Assembly: GCF_002287065.1 (NCBI RefSeq)
Contig: NZ_NSJZ01000002.1
Span: forward strand, 248,001-312,000
Source: Paracoccus salipaludis
GTDB lineage: Bacteria > Pseudomonadota > Alphaproteobacteria > Rhodobacterales > Rhodobacteraceae
DNA: 64,000 nucleotides
Direction: 5' to 3'
Both the position numbers and the translations under genes were made by a program. Shown here piece by piece: positions 10,205 through 22,510 of this stretch. The number at the start of each line of letters is the position of its first letter. The stretch's first letter is position 1. The notes beneath the pieces are model-generated. The model was not told the DNA's origin, ran no database searches, and saw nothing but the letters and a program-made list of their open reading frames with translations.

Positions 10205-13180
10205 TCAGGCTCCGATCGTGATGGCGTCGTGCACCAGCGCGTCCTGTTCCGCCTTGTGGCGGCTGGCCAGGCCCGTGGCGACCGAGGCCTGGGCCACGCG
10301 GCCGACATAGCGCGCGCGCGTGTGGCTGGCGCCCACGCGGTTCAGGACCCACTCGAGGTTCGGCTCGACGAAGCTCCAGGCGCCCTGGTTCTTGGGCTCT
10401 TCCTGGCACCAGACGATCTCGGCCCCCTTGAAGCGTTCCAGCTCCTTGGACATCGACTGCGCGGGGAAGGGATAGAACTGTTCCAGCCGCAGCAGATAGA
10501 CGTCCTTGGCCCCCGCCTCGTTCCGGGCGGCCAGAAGGTCGTAATAGACCTTGCCCGAGCAGATCACGACGCGGCGAATCTGGTCGTCGGGGGCCAGCTG
10601 GAAGTCCACCTTGCCGCGGTCCGCGTCGTCATGCAGCACGCGGTGGAAGGTCGAGCCCGTCTGGAACTCGTCCGCCGTCGAGACCGCCTGCGGATGGCGC
10701 AGCAGCGACTTGGGCGTCATCAGGATCAGCGGCTTGCGGAAGCCCCGGTGCAGCTGGCGGCGCAGGATGTGGAAGTAGTTGGCCGGGGTCGTCAGGTTGG
10801 CGACGATCCAGTTGTCCTCGGCCGACATCTGCAACCAGCGCTCCAGCCGGGCCGAGGAGTGTTCCGGTCCCTGGCCCTCGAAGCCGTGGGGCATCAGGAC
10901 GACCAGGCCCGACATCCGCAGCCATTTCTTCTCGCCCGACGAGATGAACTGGTCGAACATGATCTGCGCGCCGTTGGCGAAGTCGCCGAACTGGGCTTCC
11001 CACAGCGTCAGCGCGTTCGGCTCGGCCATGGAATAGCCGTATTCGAAGCCCAGCACCGCGTATTCCGACAGCATCGAGTCGATGACCTCATACCGCGCCT
11101 GTCCGTCGCGGATGTGGTTCAGCGGGTAATGCCGGTCCTCGGTGGTCTGGTCGATGAAGGCCGAATGGCGCTGGCTGAAGGTGCCGCGCGTGGAATCCTG
11201 GCCCGCCAGGCGGACCGGATGCCCTTCGACCAGCAGCGAGCCGAAGGCCAGCGCCTCGCCCGTGGCCCAGTCGAAGCCGCGCCCGGTCTCGAACATGGCG
11301 CGCTTGCTGTCCAGCAGGCGGCTCACCGTCCTGTGCAGGTCGAAGCCCTCGGGCACGCGGGTCAGGGCCGCGCCCACCTGCGCCATCGTCTCGGGCGAGA
11401 TGCCGGTCTCGCCGGGGTGATATTCGGACCCTTCGGGCTTGAGGCCCGACCACTTGCCGTCCAGCCAGTCGGCCTTGTTCGGCTTGAAGGTCTTGCCCAG
11501 CTCGAATTCCTCGTTGAGCGTCGCCTGGAAGGCGGCCTTCATGTCCTCGATCTCGCCCTCGGGGATCAGGCCGTCCTTGACCAGCCGCTCGGTGTACAGC
11601 TGCAGCGTCGTCTTGTGGCCCTTGATGTGCTTGTACATCGTCGGGTTGGTGAACATCGGCTCGTCGCCTTCGTTGTGACCGAAGCGGCGATAGCAGAAGA
11701 TGTCGATGACCACGTCCTTGTGGAACTGCTGGCGGAACTCGGTCGCGACCTTGGCGGCATGGACCACGGCCTCGGGGTCGTCGCCGTTCACGTGGAAGAT
11801 CGGCGCCTCGACCATCAGGGCGATGTCGGTCGGATAGGGCGAGGTCCGGCTGAAATGCGGGGCCGTGGTGAAGCCGATCTGGTTGTTGACGATGATGTGG
11901 ATCGTCCCGCCCGTGCGGTGGCCGCGGATGCCCGACAGCTGCAGGCATTCCGCCACCACGCCCTGGCCCGCGAAGGCCGCGTCGCCGTGCAGCAGCACGG
12001 GGATGGCCGAGGTGCGGTCGGTGTGGTCGTTGTACTGGTCCTGCTTGGCGCGGACCTTGCCCAGCACCACCGGGTTCACGGCTTCCAGGTGCGAGGGGTT
12101 CGCCGTCAGCGACAGGTGGACGCTGTTGCCGTCGAACTCGCGGTCCGACGAGGCGCCGAGGTGGTATTTCACGTCGCCCGAGCCGTCCACGTCCTCGGGC
12201 TTGTAGCTGCCGCCCTGGAATTCGTGGAAGATCGCGCGGAAGGGCTTGCCCATCACGTTGGCCAGCACCGACAGGCGGCCCCGGTGGGGCATCCCGATGA
12301 CGACCTCTTTCGCGCCCAGCGCGCCGCCGCGCTTGATGATCTGCTCCATCGCCGGGATCAGCGCCTCGCCGCCGTCAAGGCCGAAGCGCTTGGTGCCCAT
12401 GTATTTCACATGGAGGAACTTCTCGAAGCCCTCGGCCTCGACCAGCTTGTTCAGGATCGCCTTGCGGCCTTCCTGGGTGAAGGCGATCTCCTTCCCGTAG
12501 CCCTCGATGCGTTCCTTCAGCCAGGCGGCCTGCTCGGGGTCCGAGATGTGCATGAACTGCAGCGCGAAGGTGCCGCAATAGGTGCGCTTCATCAGTTCGG
12601 TGATCTGGCGGATCGACGCGACCTGAAGGCCCAGCACGTTGTCGATGAAGATCGGCCGGTCCATGTCCGAGGCGGTGAAGCCGTAGGTCGCCGGGTCAAG
12701 CTCGCCCAGGGGCGGCATCTCGCGCATCCCCAGCGGGTCGAGGTCGGCGTGCAGGTGCCCGCGGATGCGATAGGCGCGGATCAGCATGATCGCCCGGACG
12801 CTGTCCAGCACGGCGCGCTGAAGCTGTTCGTCCGACAGCGACACGCCCTTTTCGTCGGCCTTGGCGGTGATCTTCTTGATCGCGGCCTTCGCCTCGGCCT
12901 GCGAGGCCATCGGCCATTCGCCCGTCAGCGCAGCGGTGTTCTCGTCCGCGGGCATCGGCGGCCAGTCGGGGCGCGCCCAGCTTGCGCCCTGGGCACCCCG
13001 CGCGGCGGTCGCCTGCGCCTCGCCCAGGCTGCGGAAGTATTCGTCCCAGGCGTGGTCCACGGCGGCCGGATCCTTCGCCCACTGACCGTAGAGCTGTTCC
13101 ACATAGGCCGCGTTCGCCCCCTGCAGGAAGGACGTGTCGCGGAAGGCGGAGTTCGGGGATTGATCGTTCATGACGGACAC
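10205..13180 (-). CDS. sucA: 2-oxoglutarate dehydrogenase E1
   Basis: E1 decarboxylates 2-oxoglutarate with thiamine diphosphate and succinylates the E2 lipoyl groups. The 991-aa product is full length. The N-terminal [14 protein letters not shown] segment that contacts E2/E3 is present, as are the ThDP-binding [13 protein letters not shown] and NNQIGFTT motifs, catalytic-histidine GMPHRGRL, and the C-terminal transketolase-like region. It follows sucD after about 100 bases and abuts odhB (one base between). Also called odhA. Confidence 0.97.
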   Translation of the reverse strand: MSVMNDQSPNSAFRDTSFLQGANAAYVEQLYGQWAKDPAAVDHAWDEYFRSLGEAQATAARGAQGASWARPDWPPMPADENTAALTGEWPMASQAEAKAAIKKITAKADEKGVSLSDEQLQRAVLDSVRAIMLIRAYRIRGHLHADLDPLGMREMPPLGELDPATYGFTASDMDRPIFIDNVLGLQVASIRQITELMKRTYCGTFALQFMHISDPEQAAWLKERIEGYGKEIAFTQEGRKAILNKLVEAEGFEKFLHVKYMGTKRFGLDGGEALIPAMEQIIKRGGALGAKEVVIGMPHRGRLSVLANVMGKPFRAIFHEFQGGSYKPEDVDGSGDVKYHLGASSDREFDGNSVHLSLTANPSHLEAVNPVVLGKVRAKQDQYNDHTDRTSAIPVLLHGDAAFAGQGVVAECLQLSGIRGHRTGGTIHIIVNNQIGFTTAPHFSRTSPYPTDIALMVEAPIFHVNGDDPEAVVHAAKVATEFRQQFHKDVVIDIFCYRRFGHNEGDEPMFTNPTMYKHIKGHKTTLQLYTERLVKDGLIPEGEIEDMKAAFQATLNEEFELGKTFKPNKADWLDGKWSGLKPEGSEYHPGETGISPETMAQVGAALTRVPEGFDLHRTVSRLLDSKRAMFETGRGFDWATGEALAFGSLLVEGHPVRLAGQDSTRGTFSQRHSAFIDQTTEDRHYPLNHIRDGQARYEVIDSMLSEYAVLGFEYGYSMAEPNALTLWEAQFGDFANGAQIMFDQFISSGEKKWLRMSGLVVLMPHGFEGQGPEHSSARLERWLQMSAEDNWIVANLTTPANYFHILRRQLHRGFRKPLILMTPKSLLRHPQAVSTADEFQTGSTFHRVLHDDADRGKVDFQLAPDDQIRRVVICSGKVYYDLLAARNEAGAKDVYLLRLEQFYPFPAQSMSKELERFKGAEIVWCQEEPKNQGAWSFVEPNLEWVLNRVGASHTRARYVGRVAQASVATGLASRHKAEQDALVHDAITIGA

Positions 13181-13280
13181 CTGACCATATGGCCTTGTGA
13201 AAAGGGCAGGGGCCTCGCGCCGCGCCCGGGGAAAGTCTTGCCGCCCCTACCTAAGCAGGGACGGCCCGTTATCAACAGCC

Positions 13281-14165
13281 TTACCGGCCCATGGCCTTCA
13301 GCACCGCCTCGCCCAAGCCCGCGGGGCTATCGGCGACGATGATGCCGGCGGCCTTCATCGCGGCGATCTTGGATTCCGCGTCGCCCTTGCCGCCCGAGAC
13401 GATGGCGCCGGCATGGCCCATGCGGCGGCCGGGGGGCGCGGTGCGGCCCGCGATGAAGCCGGCGGTCGGCTTCCAGCGGCCGCGCTTCTTCTCGTCGGCC
13501 AGGAACTGCGCCGCGTCTTCCTCGGCCGCGCCGCCGATCTCGCCGATCATGATGATGGCGTCGGTCTCGTCGTCGGCCAGGAACATTTCCAGCACGTCGA
13601 TGTGCTCCATCCCCTTGATCGGGTCGCCGCCAATGCCGACGGCCGAGGACTGGCCGAGGCCCACGTCCGAGGTCTGCTTGACCGCCTCATAGGTCAGCGT
13701 GCCCGAGCGCGAGACCACGCCCACGCGGCCGCGCTTGAAGATCGAACCCGGCATGATGCCGATCTTGCATTCGTCGGGCGTCATGATGCCGGGGCAGTTC
13801 GGCCCGATCAGGCGCGAGGACGAGCCTTCCAGCGCGCGCTTGACCTTCATCATGTCCAGCACCGGAATGCCTTCCGTGATGCAGACGATCAGCGGCACCT
13901 GCGCGTCGATCGCCTCAAGGATCGAGTCCGCCGCGAAGGGCGGGGGGACGTAGATGACCGAGGCATTCGCGCCGGTCTTCTCGACGGCCTCATGAACCGA
14001 GTTGAAGACGGGCAGGTCCAGATGCGTCGTGCCGCCCTTTCCGGGGGTCACGCCGCCGACCATCTGCGTGCCATAGGCAATCGCCTGCTCGGTGTGGAAG
14101 GTCCCCTGCGAGCCGGTGATGCCCTGCGTGATGACCTTGGTGTTCTTGTCGACGAGAATGGCCAT
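13281..14165 (-). CDS. sucD: Succinyl-CoA synthetase alpha subunit
   Basis: The alpha subunit binds CoA and carries the phosphohistidine of the reaction succinyl-CoA + NDP + Pi to succinate + CoA + NTP. The 294-aa product has the N-terminal CoA-binding [12 protein letters not shown] motif and the active-site histidine (about H251) in [17 protein letters not shown]. It pairs with sucC, but here a 186-aa secreted protein gene is inserted between them; sucD begins 53 bases after that gene's stop. Confidence 0.97.
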   Translation of the reverse strand: MAILVDKNTKVITQGITGSQGTFHTEQAIAYGTQMVGGVTPGKGGTTHLDLPVFNSVHEAVEKTGANASVIYVPPPFAADSILEAIDAQVPLIVCITEGIPVLDMMKVKRALEGSSSRLIGPNCPGIMTPDECKIGIMPGSIFKRGRVGVVSRSGTLTYEAVKQTSDVGLGQSSAVGIGGDPIKGMEHIDVLEMFLADDETDAIIMIGEIGGAAEEDAAQFLADEKKRGRWKPTAGFIAGRTAPPGRRMGHAGAIVSGGKGDAESKIAAMKAAGIIVADSPAGLGEAVLKAMGR

Positions 14166-14218
14166 AGTGGCTTTCCTTGATCAGCGTTTCTGTCGGGCGT
14201 CCGAGGCGGCCCGTGATT

Positions 14219-14779
14219 TCATTGTGCGGCGATCGCGCGTTTCAGCGCGACCGTCACAACTGGCGGGTTCATCGTCACCATCAGCGAGGCAGGAGGAGGA
14301 AACCCCGGCGCAACCCATTGCATTGCGGAACCTTCGGGAATGCTCTCGCCCTGCCAGCGACCACCAAGCGCAATCGGCTCAGCGCTCAGCAGGTCAGGTG
14401 CCCGTTCTGCCACAAGTGCGGGTAGATCTGTATAGGCGCCAGCCGTTGGGTTCAGGACCTCCAGCGTGCAGGCGAGCAGTCGCCCTTGCGGCAGGGTGCT
14501 GGCGGTAATCGTCATTGATGCCGGGCTACCCTTCTCCGTCAGCTCAGGCACAAAGCCGCTCCACATTGCGAGCTTTCCGTCGGCCGTGACAACTCCCCGG
14601 GAATCCGGAATTACGGGTGCATTCAGAGAGGCCGGGTCTGCGGCCGCTGCGTCGCAGGCGGCGGCCAAGCGTTCCAGCCACACGGCTGTCGGGGCCTGTG
14701 CCACCGATGCCGTGGAGCCGAAGGTCAGCGCGACCCCCGTTATCAGAGAGACGGGAAGACGACCGAGACCCAGTGTCAT
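14219..14779 (-). CDS. Unknown secreted protein inserted between sucC and sucD
   Basis: The 186-aa product begins with a Sec signal peptide, probably cleaved after SVAQA (residue 29). The mature part has two widely spaced cysteines (about C38 and C103) that could form a disulfide. I recognise no domain. Its ATG lies two bases after the sucC stop, so translation is probably coupled, and sucD follows 53 bases on. The stretch appears less GC-rich than its neighbours, which suggests later acquisition. A periplasmic protein has no obvious role in a cytoplasmic succinyl-CoA synthetase operon. Confidence 0.75.
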   Translation of the reverse strand: MTLGLGRLPVSLITGVALTFGSTASVAQAPTAVWLERLAAACDAAAADPASLNAPVIPDSRGVVTADGKLAMWSGFVPELTEKGSPASMTITASTLPQGRLLACTLEVLNPTAGAYTDLPALVAERAPDLLSAEPIALGGRWQGESIPEGSAMQWVAPGFPPPASLMVTMNPPVVTVALKRAIAAQ

Positions 14780-14781
14780 CC

Positions 14782-15975
<1,194 letters not shown>

Positions 15976-16077
15976 GGGAACCTCGCAAGGAAACTGGGGT
16001 TCCTGTGCCAGAACGCGCGTGCAAAGCAAAGCCGCGCGTTCAGCTTTTGGTGCATGGCCATGCTTTTTGCAGGTTCC

Positions 16078-16106
16078 GTGATCACAGGCCGCCGGCGTGT
16101 GATCAC
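16078..16106. promoter_or_regulatory. Paired GTGATCAC palindromes upstream of sucC
   Basis: Two perfect 8-bp palindromes (16078-16085 and 16099-16106) start 21 bp apart, two helical turns. The same pair with the same spacing lies upstream of sdhC at 22345-22373. The second copy is extended to TGTGATCACA. They are 103-131 bases ahead of the sucC start, a plausible operator position. The binding protein is not identified. Confidence 0.7.
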
Positions 16107-16173
16107 ACTGTTGATGTACCTTTGCATGCCGTGCTTCGGGCAGGCGGTCTCCGTCCGTCCGCACCAAGGGAAA

Positions 16174-16197
16174 GGGCCGCCCCGGAAGGGGCGGCCC
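16174..16197 (-). terminator. Terminator downstream of mdh
   Basis: A perfect 10-bp GC stem (GGGCCGCCCC/GGGGCGGCCC) with a four-base loop, followed on the minus strand by TTTCCCTT. It lies 26 bases after the mdh stop and separates mdh from the sucC operator region. Confidence 0.85.
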
Positions 16198-16223
16198 TAA
16201 GCCTCGGACGGGGATGCCGCGCC

Positions 16224-18058
<1,835 letters not shown>

Positions 18059-18088
18059 GGCCGGGCCCGCACGGCGGCGGGCCCGGCC
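18059..18088. terminator. Bidirectional hairpin between convergent tauE and DUF892 genes
   Basis: A perfect 12-bp stem (GGCCGGGCCCGC/GCGGGCCCGGCC) encloses a 6-base loop directly after the tauE stop. There is no T-tract on either side, but its strength and convergent position fit a shared terminator. Confidence 0.65.
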
Positions 18089-18095
18089 ACGCGGA

Positions 18096-18635
18096 TCATT
18101 CCTGTTCTTCGTCCTCGTCGTCCAGGTCGTCGGGCGACTCGCCCGCCGCCATCGGATTGGCGCGGTCCTCGGCGATCTCGGACAGAAGCTCGTCGGCGGC
18201 CTCTTCCTGTTCCAGGATGTCGTTCATCAGGTCGGCGACCTGGTCCAGGCCCAGCAGTTCCGCATAGGCGCGCAGGCTGCCGTAGCGGGCGATCTCGTAA
18301 TGCTCGACCGCCTGGCAGGAGAAGATGATGGCCGCGTCGCCCGCCGCCGTTCCGCCAAAGTCCTGCAGCAGCGAATCGCCCTCCTTGAGGATGCCGTCCA
18401 TCGCGTCGCATTTCTCGGACCGGGGCTTTTCGCCCATCGCCTCGAAGGCTTCCTCGAGCATGGTGATCTGCTCGGCGGTTTCCTCAAGGTGGCGTTCCAG
18501 GCCGCGCTTGAGTTCCTCGTCCTGGGCCGCCGCGATCATCTTGGGCAGGGCCTTCTGGATGCGCGCCTCGGCGTAATACATGTCCTCGAGCCCATGCTTG
18601 AGCAGGTCGGTCAGTCCCATCTCTTCACTCGCCAT
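18096..18635 (-). CDS. DUF892 (YciE/YciF-type) ferritin-like protein
   Basis: The 179-aa product is helical, with repeating acidic/His helix motifs of the ferritin-like DUF892 fold (EDMYYAEARIQKALPKM, ERHLEETAEQI, AVEHYEIARYGSLRAYAE, LEQEEAADELLSE) and a very acidic C-terminal tail. YciE/YciF proteins are stress-induced in enterobacteria, and a metal site is possible. Upstream, GGAAC at 18702-18706 followed 17 bases later by GCTT (not CGTT) is only a partial ECF-type promoter. The gene is divergent from the malyl-CoA thioesterase gene. Biochemical role unknown. Confidence 0.85.
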   Translation of the reverse strand: MASEEMGLTDLLKHGLEDMYYAEARIQKALPKMIAAAQDEELKRGLERHLEETAEQITMLEEAFEAMGEKPRSEKCDAMDGILKEGDSLLQDFGGTAAGDAAIIFSCQAVEHYEIARYGSLRAYAELLGLDQVADLMNDILEQEEAADELLSEIAEDRANPMAAGESPDDLDDEDEEQE

Positions 18636-18806
18636 GTGTTGTCCTTTCGAGGTTGTGCGGAGCAGGTCATCGGACGTGGAAAGCCCGACGAAGGCGGTCG
18701 GGTTCCACTAACAAACTCTAACGGCCGGCACGGAACGCCCTTGCCGAGGGCAGGGCGAGTGGGCACTCATCGCGGGGACTTTTTTCAAGCAGGAGAGCTT
18801 GCCGCC

Positions 18807-19646
18807 ATGTCGCGCCCCTACCGCTCGGTCCTCTACATTCCCGCGGCCAACCAGCGTGCGATGGAAAAGGCGCGAACGCTTGCCGCCGACGCGATCATCT
18901 TCGACCTCGAGGACGCGGTGGCCCCGGCCGAGAAGGCCGGCGCGCGCGAGCTGCTGAAGGCGGCGCTGGCGCAGGATTACGGCGGGCGGGCGCGGATCGT
19001 GCGCATCAACGGCTTCGACACCGAATGGGGCCGGGACGACGCGGCGGCCTTCGCCACCGGCGCGGACGCGGTGCTGGTGCCCAAGGTCAGCCACCCCGGG
19101 GACCTGGACGCGGTCGCGGCCATCGTGCCGGACACGCCGCTGTGGGCGATGATGGAAACCGCGCTGGGAATGCTGAACGCCGCCGCCATCGCGGCGCATC
19201 CCCGCCTTCAGGGCATGGTGATGGGGACCAACGACCTTGCCAAGGAACTGGGCAGCCGCAACCGCCCCGACCGGCTGGCGATGCAGGCGGGCCTCGGGCT
19301 CTGCCTGCTGGCGGCGCGCGCGCATGGGCGGGTGATCGTGGACGGGGTCTTCAACGCCTTCAAGGACGACGAGGGCCTGCGCGCCGAATGCGAGCAGGGC
19401 CGCGACATGGGCTTTGACGGCAAGACCCTGATCCACCCCGCGCAGCTTGACATCGCCAACGCCGCCTTTGCGCCGACCGAGGCCGAGGTGGACCTGTCCC
19501 GCCGCCAGATCGAGGCCTACGAGGCCGCCATCGCGGAAGGCAAGGCGGTCGCCGTGGTGGACGGCCGCATCGTCGAGAACCTGCATGTCGAGACAGCACG
19601 CCGCACCCTGGCGAAGGCGCAGGCGATTGCCGCCCTGGCGGGCTGA
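18807..19646 (+). CDS. mcl2: CitE/HpcH-family lyase, probable (3S)-malyl-CoA thioesterase (Mcl2)
   Basis: The 279-aa product belongs to the HpcH/HpaI aldolase-citrate lyase (TIM-barrel) family: RSVLYIPAANQRAMEKA start, FDLEDAV metal-ligand motif, VRIN, and GKTLIHPAQL near the end. The position two genes before mesaconyl-CoA hydratase matches the Rhodobacter mcl2-mch cluster, where the enzyme hydrolyses (3S)-malyl-CoA to malate in the ethylmalonyl-CoA pathway. A malyl-CoA or citramalyl-CoA lyase role is the alternative. Start ATG 18807 was chosen over an earlier in-frame start that overlaps the DUF892 gene on the opposite strand. Confidence 0.75.
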   Translation: MSRPYRSVLYIPAANQRAMEKARTLAADAIIFDLEDAVAPAEKAGARELLKAALAQDYGGRARIVRINGFDTEWGRDDAAAFATGADAVLVPKVSHPGDLDAVAAIVPDTPLWAMMETALGMLNAAAIAAHPRLQGMVMGTNDLAKELGSRNRPDRLAMQAGLGLCLLAARAHGRVIVDGVFNAFKDDEGLRAECEQGRDMGFDGKTLIHPAQLDIANAAFAPTEAEVDLSRRQIEAYEAAIAEGKAVAVVDGRIVENLHVETARRTLAKAQAIAALAG

Positions 19647-19685
19647 TGGCAGGGTGGCGCGAAACCGCATGAAGGATGCCCTCGC

Positions 19686-20231
19686 ATGATCCTGCTGATC
19701 CTCGGTGTCGCGCTCTGGTGGGGGGCGCATCTCTACAAGCGCATCGCCCCTCATCCCGGGCCGGACAACCGGCGCAAGGGCATCGTCACCGTGGCGCTGG
19801 TCCTGTCGGTGATCCTGATGACGGTCGGCTACAAGCGGGCCGACGTGACGATGTGGTGGGCTGCCGGCCCGGCGCTGAAGGGGATCAACAACCTGCTGGT
19901 GCTGGTGGGCTTCTTCCTGTTCGCCTCGGCCGGGATAAAGAACCGCATCGGCACCCAGATGCGGCACCCGCAGCTGACGGGCTTCGCGCTGTGGGCCTTC
20001 GCGCATCTGCTGGTGAACGGCGACCTGCCGTCCTTTGTGCTGTTCGGCGGGCTGCTTCTGTGGGCGCTGGTCGAGATGGCCGTCATCAACCGCGCCGAGC
20101 CGAACTGGGTGCGCCCGCCGCACCAGACCGTGATGCGCAAGGAAGTCATGGCCGCCGTCGGCGCCGTGGCCGCCTATCTGGTCGTCGGCCTGATCCACGC
20201 TTGGCTCGGCTACAACCCGTTCGGAGCCTGA
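19686..20231 (+). CDS. NnrU-family membrane protein
   Basis: The 181-aa protein has about five membrane helices and the NnrU-like HLYKRIAPHPGPDNRRKG loop and GFALWAFAHLLVNGD motif. NnrU was first described in denitrifiers near nitric/nitrous oxide reduction genes, but its function is unclear and many homologues lie elsewhere. Here it is embedded between mcl2 and mch, 2 bases from the DUF1737 gene, so it is probably co-transcribed with the ethylmalonyl-CoA pathway genes rather than with denitrification genes. Confidence 0.85.
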   Translation: MILLILGVALWWGAHLYKRIAPHPGPDNRRKGIVTVALVLSVILMTVGYKRADVTMWWAAGPALKGINNLLVLVGFFLFASAGIKNRIGTQMRHPQLTGFALWAFAHLLVNGDLPSFVLFGGLLLWALVEMAVINRAEPNWVRPPHQTVMRKEVMAAVGAVAAYLVVGLIHAWLGYNPFGA

Positions 20232-20233
20232 GG

Positions 20234-20440
20234 ATGCCCCAGATCTACCGCCTGCTGACCGAGGACGACACCTCGGCCTTCTGCCACAAGGTCAGCCTCG
20301 CGCTGTCGAAGGGCTGGGCGCTGCACGGCGCGCCCTCGATCGCCTTCGACCCGACCCGCGGCATCATGCGCTGCGCCCAGGCGGTCACGAAGGAGATCGA
20401 GGCCGACTATCACCCCGACATGAAGCTGGGCGAGCAGTGA
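20234..20440 (+). CDS. DUF1737 domain protein
   Basis: A 68-aa small soluble protein with the DUF1737 layout: MPQIYRLLTEDDTSAFCHKV, then WALHGAPSIAFD, then CAQAVTKE. The fold is predicted as a short helix plus strands. It starts 2 bases after the NnrU stop and ends 5 bases before mch, so it is in the same operon. No activity is known for the domain. Confidence 0.8.
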   Translation: MPQIYRLLTEDDTSAFCHKVSLALSKGWALHGAPSIAFDPTRGIMRCAQAVTKEIEADYHPDMKLGEQ

Positions 20441-20445
20441 GGACC

Positions 20446-21483
20446 ATGGCGACCAAGACCAACGCAGGCCGTTTCTTCGAGGATTACCGCATCGGCGAGG
20501 TGATCCCCCACGCCGTCCCCCGCACGCTTTCGGGCGGCGAGCGGGCGCTGTATCACGCGCTCTACCCCGCGCGGCACGCGCTGCATTCCTCGGACGACTT
20601 CGCGCGGGCCTGCGGGCTGGCCGCCTCGCCGCTGGATGACCTGATCGCCTTCCACACGGTCTTCGGCAAGACGGTCCCGGACGTGTCGCTGAACGCGGTG
20701 GCGAACCTGGGCTATGCCGAGGGGCGCTGGCTGGAACCCGTCTGGCCCGGCGACACCCTTCGCGCGGAATCCGAGGTGATCGGGCTCAAGCAGAACTCGA
20801 ACGGGGCTTCGGGGAACGTTTATGTCCGCACGCGCGGGCTGAACCAGCGCGACGTGCCGGTGCTGGAATATGTCCGCTGGGTGATGGTGCGCAAGCGCGA
20901 CGCCGCCAGCCCCGCGCCCGACGAGGTGGTGCCCAGGCTCGACCGCGTGGTGCTGCCGCAGGCGCTGGTGATCCCCGACGGGCTCGACTTCAGCGACTAC
21001 GACTTTACCCTTGCCGGAGAGCCGCACCGCTGGGGCGACTACCAGGTGGGCGAGGTCATCGACCACGTGGATGCCGTGACGGTGGAAGAGGCCGAGCACA
21101 TGCTCGCCACCCGGCTGTGGCAGAACACGGCCAAGGTCCACTTCGACGCGACCTTCCGCGAGGACGGCAAGCGCCTGATCTATGGCGGCCATGTCATCAG
21201 CCTGGCCCGCGCGCTCAGCTTCAACGGGCTGGCCAATGCCCAGCTGATCGTGGCGCTGAATGCGGGCGCCCACGCCAACCCCTGCTTTGCGGGCGACACC
21301 GTGCGCGCCTGGTCAGAGGTGCTGGACCGCGCGCCGACCAACGCCCCCGGCGTGGGCGCCGTCCGGCTGCGGCTGGTCGCCCACAAGGGCCCGGCGGGCG
21401 ACCTGACGCTGAAGCGCGAGGACGGCCGCTATGCGCCGCATGTGCTGCTCGATCTCGACTACTGGGCGCTGATGCCGCTGTGA
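20446..21483 (+). CDS. mch: Mesaconyl-CoA hydratase (double MaoC/hot-dog)
   Basis: In the ethylmalonyl-CoA pathway this enzyme hydrates mesaconyl-CoA to beta-methylmalyl-CoA. The 345-aa product contains two hot-dog (MaoC-like) halves; the N-terminal NAGRFFEDYRIGEVIPH and ERALYHALYPARHALHSSDDFA segments match the Rhodobacter Mch family as I know it. ATG 20446 follows the GGA of a GTG-start alternative at 20437. It ends in a 4-base overlap with the next gene. Together with mcl2 it indicates acetate assimilation without isocitrate lyase, or as a supplement to it. Confidence 0.85.
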   Translation: MATKTNAGRFFEDYRIGEVIPHAVPRTLSGGERALYHALYPARHALHSSDDFARACGLAASPLDDLIAFHTVFGKTVPDVSLNAVANLGYAEGRWLEPVWPGDTLRAESEVIGLKQNSNGASGNVYVRTRGLNQRDVPVLEYVRWVMVRKRDAASPAPDEVVPRLDRVVLPQALVIPDGLDFSDYDFTLAGEPHRWGDYQVGEVIDHVDAVTVEEAEHMLATRLWQNTAKVHFDATFREDGKRLIYGGHVISLARALSFNGLANAQLIVALNAGAHANPCFAGDTVRAWSEVLDRAPTNAPGVGAVRLRLVAHKGPAGDLTLKREDGRYAPHVLLDLDYWALMPL

Positions 21484-22340
21484 GGCGGAGGCTTGCCCCG
21501 GCGGCCCTGGCCGTCGGGCTGGTGGTCCTGGCCGCGACCTATGCGGGCGCGCTGCACCCGGCGGGCGACTCGCTGGGGGTGGGACGGCCGTTCCTGGCGG
21601 CGCTGCTGGTGGTGGCCGGGCTGGTCATCCGGGGAGGGATGGGCTGGGCGGCCGTTGCGGGCGGGCTGCTGGCGCTGGCGCCGGTCCTGTGGGCCATGCG
21701 GCCGATCGAGGCCCCGGGGCAGGGGATCATCGTCTACCAGAAGAACCTGCTTTATTCCGTTGACGATCCTTCGGAAATCGCGGCCGACATCCAAGACAGC
21801 GGGACCGATGTGGCGCTGTTGCAGGAACTGAGTGCGCAGAACGGCGCACTGAGAAAGATGCTGGCCGAGGTGCTGCCGCACCAGGGGGTCTGTCCCTCGA
21901 ACACGCCCGGCACGGTGGCGATCCTGTCGCGCTGGCCCTTCGAGGGCGATCTGCATTGTGCGACCGGGGTAGGGCTTGCGTGGGTGCAACTGATGCTGCC
22001 GCAGGGACAGGCGGCTGTCGTGTCGCTGCACCTGGACTGGCCCTGGCCGCAGGGCCAGCCGGAACAGGTCGCGCAACTGCTGCCCCGGCTGCGCGAGGTG
22101 CCGCGCCCCGTGATCCTCGCGGGCGACTTCAACGCCATGCCGTGGTCGCAGACGGTCGCCAGCATCGCCGAGGCGACCGGCACGCACCGCGCGGGCCCCC
22201 TGCGGCCCAGCTTCTCGCTGCTGGGTCTGCCGATCACCATCGACCATGTGCTTGCCCCGGAAGGCTGGACGGCCGTCACCGCGATGCGTCCGCGCCTCGG
22301 ATCTGACCACCGCGGGCAGAGGGCGGTGCTGGCTCCGTGA
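21480..22340 (+). CDS. Membrane-anchored endonuclease/exonuclease/phosphatase-family protein
   Basis: The 286-aa protein starts with GTG 21480, whose last bases form the mch stop (GTGA overlap), so it is translationally coupled to mch. Three hydrophobic segments (about residues 5-70) precede an EEP (Mg-dependent phosphoesterase) domain with VALLQELS, HLDWPWPQ, GDFNAMPWS and a final GSDHRG motif; the metal-binding and catalytic residues appear intact. The domain would face the periplasm. Substrate (nucleic acid, phospholipid or other) unknown. sdhC follows 170 bases later. Confidence 0.75.
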   Translation: MRRRLAPAALAVGLVVLAATYAGALHPAGDSLGVGRPFLAALLVVAGLVIRGGMGWAAVAGGLLALAPVLWAMRPIEAPGQGIIVYQKNLLYSVDDPSEIAADIQDSGTDVALLQELSAQNGALRKMLAEVLPHQGVCPSNTPGTVAILSRWPFEGDLHCATGVGLAWVQLMLPQGQAAVVSLHLDWPWPQGQPEQVAQLLPRLREVPRPVILAGDFNAMPWSQTVASIAEATGTHRAGPLRPSFSLLGLPITIDHVLAPEGWTAVTAMRPRLGSDHRGQRAVLAP

Positions 22341-22344
22341 CTTT

Positions 22345-22373
22345 GTGATCACTGTCTCGCGGCTTGTGATCAC
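22345..22373. promoter_or_regulatory. Paired GTGATCAC palindromes upstream of sdhC
   Basis: Two perfect GTGATCAC palindromes at 22345-22352 and 22366-22373, exactly 21 bp apart, each preceded by TT. The identical pair precedes sucC. They lie 138 to 166 bases ahead of the sdhC start. A dimeric or tetrameric regulator binding two adjacent turns of the helix is a plausible reader. Confidence 0.72.
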
Positions 22374-22510
22374 GATTGGCGCTAACAGCGCGAAAGCCTG
22401 CCCGGGACTTGAACAATCCCGTGACAGCGACGAAAGGATGGCTAGAGAGACTCCGATTTCAAGCCAGCCCGCGCGCCAGCTTGGCCCGCGCTTTTCGGAC
22501 AGGAGCGCCC

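Noticed and set aside
18681-18706. GGAAC-N17-GCTT ahead of the DUF892 gene as an EcfG promoter.
   Set aside because: The -10 element differs from CGTT, so the match is partial and could be chance.
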